Assembly (NCBI GenBank): GCA_013397865.1
Contig: VZTI01004402.1
Coordinates: 360,427 to 424,426 of the forward strand
Reading direction: 5' to 3'
DNA length: 64,000 nt
Source: Struthidea cinerea
Taxonomy: Eukaryota; Chordata; Aves; Passeriformes; Corcoracidae
Notes under the pieces: model-generated
Database searches by the model: none
Told to the model about the DNA's origin: nothing
The model's input: only the letters and a program-made list of their open reading frames with translations
Shown: piece by piece, positions 49,001 through 61,000 of the stretch
Layout: each line of letters opens with the position of its first letter
Numbering within the stretch: position 1 is the stretch's first letter
Position numbers and translations under genes: made by a program

Positions 49001-52000
49001 TTCCACCCCTGCAGCAGAGCCAGGCGGTCACTGGTGGTCACCTCCCAAAAGCAGGTGGTGATGTTGATGCCTTAAGTGGCTGCCTGAAAACAGAGGCTAG
49101 ACAAGATTAAGAGAATAAAAGTAGGTATTTATTTGAAGGGCCTTCAAAGCTACACCCAAGCTGGACCCTGGGTCACGGGTTCTTCACACTTTCATAAGTT
49201 TGGTCCATTTGCATATCAGGGTTAATTCTCCAATTATAACTTCAGTTAATGATGTGATTACCCCAAGTTTGCCCCTCCTCTCAAAGGCTTTTAGTTTACA
49301 TATTTTGGGGCCTGGGACAACAAGATGTCCTTGAGTTCAGGCCTAGAGTGGGTTTGTTATGTCTAACCAGCATGAGAGAACAGTAACTAACAGGCTGTAT
49401 GAAGTTTCAGAGTTGCATACTGGATTTGAAAAGTATAAAAGTTAAAACCTAAGGCATCAGTGTCTCAGCTGTGTGTGAGCCTGTCGTGTCAGCCAGGGTC
49501 CAGGCTGTGTGTGTGCTCCCAGGTGTAGTTCTTGCTCACTGTTATCCTTTGTTTTTCTGGCCTTGATTTATTTAACCTGGTGTGGAATAATGGCTGTGGC
49601 GTAATAATGGAATCAGGAATGCACTGGAGCGTTTCGGGCCGGGACAGTGTCTTTCAGCAATTAGAAATAATCAATTCAGTTGCTCGTTGACACGTGGTTG
49701 CCTGCTGGAGCCCCCGCCCAGCCTTGTGGGCTTCAAATCCTTGCTTTGCAAAAGAGCTGTGGGGGTATTTCATGGATCTGGGTCCACATCTGGCCTCCTT
49801 CCCCTCCCCACACCAGTCTGTGTCCACGATTCAAAGCCAGCCAAAAAAACTCAGCGTGGATTTTGGTGGAGTGAAGGGAACTCCACACAGTTTAGGATGT
49901 GTGAACTGCCCATTCTGCATGATTTCAACACTGTGCCCTGACTTGCTCAAAGCTGCCCCCAGGTTTCTCTTACAGAGATCTCAGGAGATCTTTCATCATG
50001 TGGGATATTGGAGTAGGTGGAAGTCAAACCTGAGTGTCCTGAGTGATTTGGGGCTGTGGAAAGCTAAGCCTCTGTCCCTCCCACCCCTTCCCCAGAGCCT
50101 TTTGTGAAACATTCCCTACTTTGCCTTGCTTCTGGGTGTTCAGCCAAAATAAATCCCAGCCATACCTTGCATGCCACCAAGCTGGATGGACCAGGGGCAG
50201 GATGCTGGGGCCTGACACAAAGGTGGGTGATAAGGACAGGAGGCTGTGAGCTCTGGGAGTGTTTCTGGATGACCCTGTAGCTCTGGGTTGGCTGATGCCT
50301 CTCCAGGCTGAGGTCCAGGGAAACTTGCTACTGTTTATGAGGGTAGTTATTTGTTCTGTGAGTGACAGGGCTGAGAATAGACAATCGTTTAAAAGCAATC
50401 AGTGCTGTTGAGACAGCTGCACCACTGGCCTTTCTGACCAGCTTGTTAATCAACAGAATACATTTTTCTGAGTATTAAGAAAATATATATACTCTGGCTG
50501 AGCCAGTTGGCAGCAAGAGACCTAATTTTTCATATCTCTCTTTTTTTCTCCTGTTCTTTTTTTTTCTTTCTCTTTTTTTTTTACTCTGTCCGTCTTAAGC
50601 AGAGCCTAAAGGACCCAGAGGTGCAGAGGAGCAGCTGATACCACAGGGTAAGTTCAGAGTTTCTGCTGTTCCTCTTTCAAAGCACAAACTGTTGTCATGC
50701 CCAGTCCTGTACTCAAGCCCTAAAAAGCAGGAGGCTCTTTGGAGCCTCACAGATGAAGAGGCTGGATGTGCTCTTTGGGTTTTTTCTGATCATGGGCTGC
50801 TTTGGTTGGAGAGGCCAAGCACCAATTTTATCATCTCTGAGACATTAATTTCCCCCACACAAGGGATGGACAGCACTGTCCCATGGAGAGGCAGATCATG
50901 GAAGCACATGTGGCCAGAGCCAGCAGGACATGTCCTGAGTGATGGGAGAAAACTCTTCTCTAGCTGGTATTGCCTGCCAGGGGCACCAGGGGCCTCTGGG
51001 GTGCTCAGGATATCACTTTCCTAAGCTCCATACAAACAGAGCAGCCCCACTCCTGTTCAGGGAAACCCCTGGGGAAGGAGGGGAGCAGATGGTGTGTTGC
51101 AGGTTAATGACAGAGCCAGGAATAAAATCCAGGTCTCTGCACATCTGATTTGGTTTCCAGCAGTAGATTATTCACCCTCTGCCTTTTAAAAATTATTTTT
51201 CCTGTGGTCTTTTGCTTCATATGTTTTGGAGGATAAACGCTCACCATGGGCTTCAGCTCTCTGGAAGCCTTGCCACTGCAGCAGAACTGATTTATGCCAG
51301 CTGAAGATCTGGTCTCCCCCTTTTCCCTGAATCCTTCCCTCTTTCTTCCCCCTTTTGCACTTGTCTCTTTTAAGCTGGTAACTCCATTTGTCACCAGCAT
51401 GAGCACTTGCCTGACACATTACCCAGTGCTGCTTCTCCCAGCCTTTCCTTCAGCGCTTCCCCCTCCAGGGAAGGAAGTGCCAGTTTCTCTAAAGCTCTGC
51501 TGCAGCAGTGTGATTGAGAATGCTGCAGGAAATGATTGCTCCTGGTCTGCAGGACTTCATGGGATTGAGTTATAAGGTTGGACTGAAGGATTGAGGTGAT
51601 TTACACAACTGAGGGAACGTTCTGACCCACACTCAGCAGCGCAGCGTGTCCTGCTTGCAAAACAGTTTCTGCTGTTCTCCCCTCTGTGCTGGAAAGAATT
51701 TGCTGCAGTGAAGTTTCAGGTGTGCTGGGGTTTTTTTTAGAGCTAGAAGCTGTTTCCAGTGCTGTGAACAAATGCTCTTGCTTTCCTAAAAGGGCTCCTG
51801 ATCACTTGTCTGGGCTTCCCAGGACAGCATCCCCTGCCAGGGGAGATCCATTAAAGGAGCACTTCTATCCATAGAAAAGGCTGCAGTTTGTGTCCTGTGG
51901 ATAAGAAAGCTGATCCAAATTAAAACCTGACCTTAATTCCTTGTTCAATACTCAAATTAAATCAGATCTTTATTGATGACTGAATGCAACAAAAGTACAG

Positions 52001-55000
52001 GCACACACTCCCACTCAAAGCCAATGAGAAATGTAATTTCTCCAGGCTGCCCAGTTCATCATGGATTGAAGGTGGAGAGATTTCACTTCTGTAAGAAAAA
52101 ACAATTTGGATACCTCTCCAAAATGGAAAAAGAAGAGAGGAAGTGGAATCTTTCCAGGGGGTCTGATACTGGAGGATTAATGCTTTGTTCTGAGAAATGA
52201 GGAGAGTTTGGATGAATGTCTGGGGTGATGAGGTTCTGTACCCCAGGTGGGCTATCCCACATCCAGAGTGGGAACTGGATTCAAATGTGGGAGCTGCAAG
52301 TCCTGTGAGCCTTGATTTGATTATGCAGCCCTGTTCCCTGGTGCCAGCTGGGAAGGTGTTGTCCATCTTCTTTCCTTTTCTCCTTCTCTCCCTCCATTCC
52401 CATCCATGCTCCCTACCCCCATATGCAGCACATTCTCCTGGCACTGGTTTTGGGGGGTCCAGTACCTCTCCTGACACCTGGAAAGGAGAAAGACACTCCT
52501 TAAGAGTTGACCAAACCTTAACTTGCTCTGCTGTGTTATGGTCATATGTAACACATGGACTAAAATCTGAAATCCGAGTGTGCTGAACTTTGGATTCATC
52601 CTGATCTCCCTCTGGCTTTGGAGCTTGCATCTGCCACTGCTTTCAAATACTCTGAGCCCTTTGATAGCCCAGAAACCAGGACCCTCTGACTCTCTTGGCT
52701 GTGACAGTTAATGCCTTTATTGTAACCATTAACCACCTCATCTGAGCAGACAGACCCACTCGCCCACGTCCCCAGGGCATTAAAGCTTCAGCGCTGTTTT
52801 CACAGTGTTTAAATGTCTCTCCATGTGAGCCTGAGATGTGCAGTGCTCTTCTGAAAAACTCTATAAAACTGCCAAGTGTTGTTATTATTTTGATAGTTGG
52901 GGGAAAACAACATTAAGATTTTATTTAGTGTCACCAGAAGTAGTCACTTTGAGATCACAAAGGCTGCCTCTGCACCTTTCGTGGCTTACTGGGGGTCTGA
53001 GTGGACTTGCCAAGAAACATCCCACTGGGCTGCAATCACTGTGCTCCTGGGGTTTCCAGTAACCCTGGAACCCTGCTCAGCACCCTGCTTATTGATATAA
53101 ATTACTGACATCCAGCTCCTTCAGAAGTGGGCGTGCATTAATGTCACTTGGGGGTGAAAAAAGCCTGTGCACAGCACGGTGCCCTTGTGAGAAACCAGGG
53201 AAACATCACTGATACAGAACCTCTGGGTGATATGTATAGAACAAGTGGGAGACAGGGTTTGATTTGCTTTGGCAAATCTATTTTGTGTATTTTGCTACAT
53301 TGGGATGGCCCTGGAGTTTATGTGTGTCTGCAGGAACCCAGCAAAGGACATCCAGACCCTGCCCAGAGCCGTTCAGGCCTTGGGAAGGGGACAGCGTGGG
53401 CTCAGTGTAGCTCTGCCCAGCACATCCCAGCTGGAGGTGCACATCCTGCTGGCTTTTTGGGGAGGATCTTGTGCATGGGGACGTGTTTTTTTCTTACAGG
53501 ATTGAAGGAAGAAGAGGAGAAGCAAAGTCCAGTCTGGCTCCTCTGCCCTACCTGCCAAAGAGCTCCTTCCACCAGTGCCACCCTGTCTGTGCACTGCTGC
53601 ATGTCTCCCCCTTTGCATCACTGAGTCTCTCTCCTCTGGTTTCGGGGTTGCTGAAGCCTTTTTGACCTCAGCAGTGTCCTAATTTCCAGCTAATTTCCTT
53701 TCTGAATGTTTTCAGGGATTCCAGGACAGGTTGGTCCCCCAGGCCCGGTTGGACCAACTGGGCTTCCAGGACCACCAGGGCCAAAAGGAGAGAAGGGACA
53801 ACCTGGTGAGAGAGGCCCAGCAGGGCCACCAGGTGAGTCCTGGAGAAGGGCAGTGCTGCTGTGACAGGAGATGTTTCACTTCACACAAACTGTCTGTGAC
53901 AGCAGCTCAGAAAAGGCCAGACACACAAGGTTTGAGCATCTTCAGTTGGTATCAAATCCATTCCAGCGAGTCCCGTGGGAGCTGGAGTCAGCCAGGAGCT
54001 CCCAGGGCAGGCAACCACCTGCACGAGCAATGACAGACCCCGGGATTTCCTGTGGAGCTGGAGAGAGCCTGTCCCAGAAAGCTGCAGAGCAGGATCATGT
54101 TTCCCCATCCTGCTCAGGAGCTGTAAGAAAGAGCCTGTGACCTGTCAGCCTTTGGAGCAGAGCGTTCCCTGTTTAACCCTCTCACTGGGTGCCTGTTTTA
54201 ACTCCTTTCTTTTCTGCACCGTTTGTGTCAAGCTGTCAGGTGCCAGGATGTCAAACTAATGATGCTTTTGTATGCTAAGGGAAAAGGTTATGAGGCCGTT
54301 CTTTCAGAGAACACTCCATTCCTGAGCTAGGAGTCTTTCTTCATCCCCAAAACGTTCCTGAATGTTTTGATGAGGGCGATACTGCACAATAGGTGCCAGA
54401 CCTCAGGCTCTGTGCTCTCCGTGTCTGAAAGGCTGTGCCTTGTGAGTCTGAGCTCAGGAAAGACTTAAAACTTGGAGCGTGCCTTAAATGTGAGAGCAGC
54501 CCTGAACACTTTTTGGCACTTTCTGGCAAGCTGTCAGTGGCCAAAGTCTGGCCAAGGACATGTCTGCCTTTTTTGGTTTCTCAGTTTGCAACAAGAGCCT
54601 TCCAGCCCCACAGGATGCAGATCCGTCTGCTCCTGGACTGGCTCTGCTTCCGCTGTGCTTCCCGAGCTCTCCTGGCAGGGAGGTGACACAGGTGTACCTG
54701 CAGGGGAAGAGAAGGATTTGATTTCACACTTTGCTGCCTGTAGTTTCTCACTCAGCCTCAGGGAGAGGGGAGATTTCACTCTTTCAGGAATTGGGCTGCT
54801 CAAAGGCAACACCTCTGAGCCAAGTCAAGCTCTCTGCTTTGCAGAGGAAGATGCTAAACAAAAAAAAGGAAAATTGGGAAGCTGTTTCTATTTTCCCCAC
54901 CCCTCTAATTCCCACAGCTGCAGTTCAGGACAGAATTCCTTTGTCTTCTTGCTGCCTTTTTACATGACAGCATCATTAGCACGTCCCCAAAGGCACTAAC

Positions 55001-58000
55001 ACATCCTCTCCTGCCTCTGCACAGGGATGTTGGGACCTCAAGGACCAAGAGGACTTCCAGGAGAAACTGGGATCCCAGGTCCCCCAGGTCCTCCAGGGCC
55101 ACCGGCCACACCAAGCCTCCCTCTTACCTTCCAGCAAGGGGTTCTCTACTCACTCCAGCCCACAGCTGAAAAAGAAAGTAAGTTCCCTCCTCAGTTCCCA
55201 TGTTTTCCTGGGGCATCAGCAGAGTGGGCAGGCACAGAGCAGCTCAGCTCTGCTTCCACCTCCTTGCCAGGCTCTGCCAGGGCCCAGGGAGCAGCTGGAC
55301 CATCTGTCTCCACTGTATGGGTCTCTTGGAAATTCCTGTTCAAGATAAAACATCTTGGAAGCTGGAGGGGTTCACCTCTCAAAATGAAAAACTGAGTCAC
55401 TGCTCTCCTAAAACCATCAGTGAGAGCAGGGTTTGGGGGATTTTGTTCCCTGTGCCTGTTTTTTTAGGTTCATCACAACTTTGGGGAGGCAGCTTGGTGT
55501 CCTGTAAGCTTCCATCAGGAGTGGCTGCTGGGAAGAGGGTCTCTAATGACATGACAGAGCTCAGGTAGCATCACCTGAGAGACAAGGGACAGAGGAATCC
55601 AGAGTGGCACATTAGGTGCTGCTGCACCACAGCTGTGGGGTTGGAGCCCTCTTGGTGTCACTGTTGTGGTGTTGGAGTGTCAGGGTTGCTCAGGAATCAC
55701 CAAGGACCAAAGATTTGCAGCTCTGGAATGATACCAAGGACATCTGTTAAATGTGTCTCTTTCCCTGCTCCTGCAGATGCATCTTCCACCTGTGTTTGTG
55801 GTGCATCCACATTATCCCACATCCACACAAAACACAGAATTATGGACTGGAAAGTCCAGACTGACACTGTGATTTATCCTTTCCCTGTAACTGGGGTAGG
55901 GCCAGGGTTTCTTCGTGCTGATGCTGATTTAAAAAATGTATTTATTTGATTTGTGCTGTGCAGGGCAAGAAAAGGCTTTCCAGGAAAGGCACCTCCTGCA
56001 CTTGGACTGGAATGCTCTCACATTTGGGCTTGATTCTCCTGGTCCAGCCCTGTGTAGCTGGCATGTGACAATGAGGAAGCAGAGCTCAGCTGTGCCTCCC
56101 CTTGGTCTGTAAACTCCTGGAGCCCCAGGTCTGTCGGGTCTCCCTTCTCCACTCCCCCAGACTTCAGCTGTGCCTCTTCCCCAGCTTTGCTGCTCCTCTC
56201 CAGCTTCAAAGCTCAGTTGTCTCAGTTACAGCCAAGGATTACTAAGTCTCCCCATGTCTGACAGTTATCTTGAGCTCTCCCTTCCCTTCCCTTCCACCCA
56301 CTCTGCTCTCCAGACTCCTTTTCCCAAAAGTGAACAAATGTATTTTTAATTTAGGGAGAATTTTAACAGCTCGATTTCATATTCACACTTAGAGTGTATG
56401 GGCAGGACGAATAATTGAGGTTCAATACTAAGATTTTCACAAAATACACATCTACACGCTGCATTCATCAGCCTTAGAACAAGGAAGTTTTGCTTCATCC
56501 ACCTCACTCCTCTCAGGGTCACACCAAAAGGTCTTTTCTGCCAATGATCCTTAAGGATGGTTTGGGTGCTGCTGCTGGCCCCTCCCTCCAACCACCCTTT
56601 GAATTAAACTTTCTTGTGAAGTAGTGGATAAATTAAAAAGTGAATAAAGGCTTTGCTTGCACGGCCTTCCCAGCTGATGTGTGAGAAGGGTGAACTCGGT
56701 ATTGTCCCAAAATGAGAAGAGGACAAAGGGGTGGATAATTATTTCTATTATCTCTGCCAGCACTGGGCAGCCACGTGGACTTGCAAACAGTGAGGAGAAG
56801 GTGCCTGTTCCATTTCCATCCCTTGGCATCCCTAGGCATTCCTCCCTCCATGCCTGTGGATTTCTTGGTTTGCAGAAGGAGTAGCCCAAAACTTTATGAC
56901 AATTTTTTTTATACAAATCCAACTGCTCTGGCAATATCAAGTCTATTTTCTTACCATTTTGCCTCTGTGTTGGCTGATTTTGCCTCCCCCAGGCTGGTGG
57001 AAAGCTGATCCTCTACCACCAGTAAAACTTAGCCTTGTAAATTCTGTTTAGATTTTTTAAAATGTATTTACTTATTTTGAAAGGAGCACATCTGAAAACC
57101 ATAAACACAAGATTCCAGCTGCTGACAGCAGAGGGAAGCATATTCCTGGTAATGGGAATGAGATGTGAGGGCTGTATCAGGTTATTGTTATTATACAGAG
57201 TTTGGTTCTGCCTGAACATGGTTAGTGCCTGTGCCTTTATTAATTGCAACAAGTTCCTGTTGGCAATATTTATCCACAGGCAGAAGCCAAAAATGGGGAG
57301 ACAAATATTTCCTCACAGTTTCCCTGTGCTGTGGTAAAAGAAATGGTCCCATTTTTCTCCCTCCAGATCAGGTAGCAGAAAAAAATTAAGACAGGATTAC
57401 TTCATTTCCATCCTGTCTCAACAAATCAAGGCTATAATGGGGGAATTTATCCCTTAGTCAGAAACCTTAGCCCTCGGCCAGAAGCTGAGCTGCTGTTCCC
57501 CACCGCTGGGGCTGCTGCTACTGGGATCTCTCATTTTCCTGCCACTTAAAAATGAGTGATCAGGTACGTGGTCTAGAGCCAGCTCAGACCTATTGCTTGT
57601 GCTAACACTGACAATTTCTAGGGAAAAGTTAGAGAAAAGAATGCAACTCTCACCCTTGAGGTCTGTTTTCTTACATCTTGAAGATTTGCAAAGGACACAT
57701 GGAAATAAAATTAACCTGTTTTCATGGAATCATCACTGTTGGAAAAGACCTCCAAGATCAAGTCCAGGCATCAACCCAGCAGCACTGAACCACGTCCTCA
57801 AGTGCCACAGCCACACATTTTTTAACACTTCCAGGGATGGTGACTCCACCACTCCCCTGGGCAGCCTGAGGGGAGAGCAAGGGGAAACTGAGGCAGAGTG
57901 GGCTGATTGTGTGCCCAGCACGTCAGTGGTGATAAGGGAGAGGGATTTGTGAAGCAGCATCCCAGTGCCTGCTGCCAGCAAGGCCCTTCCTGAGGAAGGA

Positions 58001-61000
58001 GAACAGAGCAGAGGAAGGGAAGGGGAAGGAGAGGCACTTTCCGTGCCTTAATTAATGCCTCCCCGGATGGGGGAGAGTTTTTAGCATCTTTGCCAGGAAT
58101 CCAAGAGACGAACAGGACCTTCAGCAGTCTCTGCTTTCAGATAGTTGTTTATTGAGTCTTATCAGAGAAACAGAGTCACTGACATGACCCAGACACAGCA
58201 CAGAGCAGAGAATGCAGGAGAAAGCCAAATTATCAAGATTAGACGGTCTTTTTAAAGGTAAATTATCCAATAAAAACGTAAAATGAAAGATATTTTCACT
58301 TTTCCACCAACGGTCAATAAATCACTTTGTCACGTAGACAGGAACTGCGGAATTCTTTATCCAATCACCTTAAACTACTTCTACTGCAGAATATGGAGTA
58401 ATAAAAGGAAAAGAAGAAGGTCTGGAGAACAACAATCCTCCATTTTGAAGTTTTTTGCTTTTTATGTATTTACTATATTAACAAACCCAAAGACCCTAAA
58501 TTTTCACCTTGTGATAATCTTACATAACATTCTATCATCTAGTTCACACCAGTGTAGATTCTAACTCTTCCCAAAGGGTCGGTAACTTTCTCCACGGGCG
58601 AAGGTCAAAACCAGTGCTGTCCAGGGGGGTAGAATCCTTCAAAAGAGGCAGAGAGATATTCTCTGCATTCTGGATTCCCACAGGAGAGGAGGAAGGGAAT
58701 TGAGAAGGGAAGGGATTTGAGAAAACTGGCTGCTTTCAAAGTGTGCCCTGAGCTGCCTTTGCTGCTCTGGCTGGGCAGCTTTCACCATGTCCTTCAGGGC
58801 ATTTCTGTGCTGTTTCAGGATGTCTCTGTCCCCTCCCAGAGAACATAGCTGCTCCTACCTGACCAGGTCACACTGGTTTCACTCTTCCTCTTGGCTTGGC
58901 TGGGGGTTGGAAAGCTCCTGGAGCAAATTCTGTATCAAGGTCTTCTCAAATGAAGCAAACAATTGTCTGCTGCTTTGGGGTATCCAGAAGCACTGAAACA
59001 GAAGCCAGCTCTTGAGCCCAGCAGGGCCTGGGTCAGTGCAGGAAGTGGCTGAGAAGGGACGATCCCTGCTACCATTTGATGCTATTTTGTGTCTGCTCTA
59101 ACAGTCTCCAGCTGCAGAGAGCCCCAGAATGTCCCCCTGTTTATGAGGAGAAGGGAGTTTATAGAGATACAAGTTCTGCCTGCTGCTTTATGAGAACATG
59201 GAGGCAGTCCCTTAAAAAAATGTGAGGGTTGTGTTTTAACACACTTCAGTCCCATTTCGTTCACAGAATGTTTCGTTCAGAGCTGCTCCTGGAGGGAAAC
59301 CTGGGTCTGAGCGAGTTCTGCCTGGCCAGCCAGCTGAGGAAGGAACGTGCCACAGTCCTGTGCTGCCCAGGCCATCCAGGAGTTGCTGAGCCCCGGGGTT
59401 GTTGATCAGAGCTCTCTTCTGTGTCACAGTCATGGAATCACCTTTCAAAAATAACGTTGAGTCAAGTGTCAGGATGGGTGGATTTGTGGGAGTGACTCTG
59501 TCATCGTAATAATGGACCATTTAGCTGGAATGTTTTGTAACCCAAATCTTTATCCCCGGCTTACCTCCAGCAGAAATTAAACCCTGGCTGTTTGCACTCC
59601 ATCCTCTGCCCCTCTCAGTGGATGTGCAGTTGATTTTGTTGATCATTTTAAAAACAAAAGGCTCTGCAACTGTTAATGCCTTCACTGCTGTTTGATGCTC
59701 ATTTCCCAATTTCATCTTACTCCCAAGCCGTGATGGATTTTGACATGGTCAAATAAAACTCAAATTAATTGGATTACACACTTCACTGGGGTACCTTTCC
59801 TCCTGAACATGAAAAGAGTCTCAGTTGTTTTGTTTCAGGGCTGTGAGGAGGGGAAGATGAATGGGTTTAGAAACAGTAGCCAAATAAATACCTGCTTGCA
59901 TTCAGGCTTTAGGCACAAAATTTGGTTCTTAGAGGGATCTGGGTTGGATCTTGTGCTGTCCTGCTGCCAGGAAGGCATTGCAGAGATGTCCTCTCATCCT
60001 TGGCAGCCAAAGCCATTGCAGTTTTCCTGGGAACTGCTTTCAACCAACTGGCTTGGAGGTCCTCTCTATCACTGCCAACGCTGCAGAAGCTGGAAAGGCT
60101 TCGCAGTGTGTCTGCTAAAATTTCTGGAGAGCTCCCCTTCTGACCTTTGGGCTGGACTCTGCAGAGTAAGCAAACACCCTTCCGACCTTCCTGGTGTCAC
60201 TTGACATTTGCAGGGAGACATTCCCAGCCTTTTACTGCACAGGGTTCCCCTGGATTGTACTGTGATGAGTTACAGGGATGGGTGGAAGGAAACATGAGTA
60301 AGCTTGAGGTCATGGGCAGGAGGAGATGGATGTTATTCCCGCTGTGGAAAATGTGGGCTTTTCAGAGGGTTTGCCATCGTGGTGACCAGGAGCCAACATC
60401 TTCATCCAGGTTAAACAGGAAATAGGTTGTTGGTCCTACAGCAAAGGGACTCCAAGTCTCAGTAGCACCAGGATGTGGGGTTCCCTTGCTTGTTTTGTGG
60501 CCTTGGTGTCTTGGGTGCTCATTGAATTTTTGCCCCAGCTTTCCACAACTGTCCGAAAGTGTTGTGGGCTGCTCAGATGGAAGGTGCTGCCATTCAGGTA
60601 CCTCCCCAGATTACTGGTGTGCCACAGCACAGGTCCACAGGGAAGAGGGTTGTTGAATATGGTTTTGGCATCACAATAAATACTGAGGGCTGCTTTTTTA
60701 TTTATAGTTGTGGGTTTTCTGTTCAGCTACCAGCTGAATAGAAACCTATTGGCTCAAGGCTGAGGGAAAACATGGACAGCTACAGGCTGCTGGGTTTTAT
60801 TCCTGACTGGAGAGAACTGAGAAAGATGTGCAAAAGCACAAAACTCCTCCAGTTCCTGCTCCTGGCTTTCCCTTCCCTGCTCCACTCCCATTTCTCTCCA
60901 TTTCCCAGAACTCAGTGAACCTGCCCAGCTGAACACCTAAAATAATCCTAAATGGCAAGAAAGTTTCCTGAGCACATGGAAGGGGCAGAGCACACCCATC

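Larger units (their letters stand above)
47642..50602 (+). other. COL26A1 intron, 3.0 kb
   Basis: This intron contains a poly-T tract near 48487-48500, a solo-LTR-like element at 49080-49470, and an unusually long pyrimidine tract at its 3' end. Nothing else was recognised. Confidence 0.85.
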
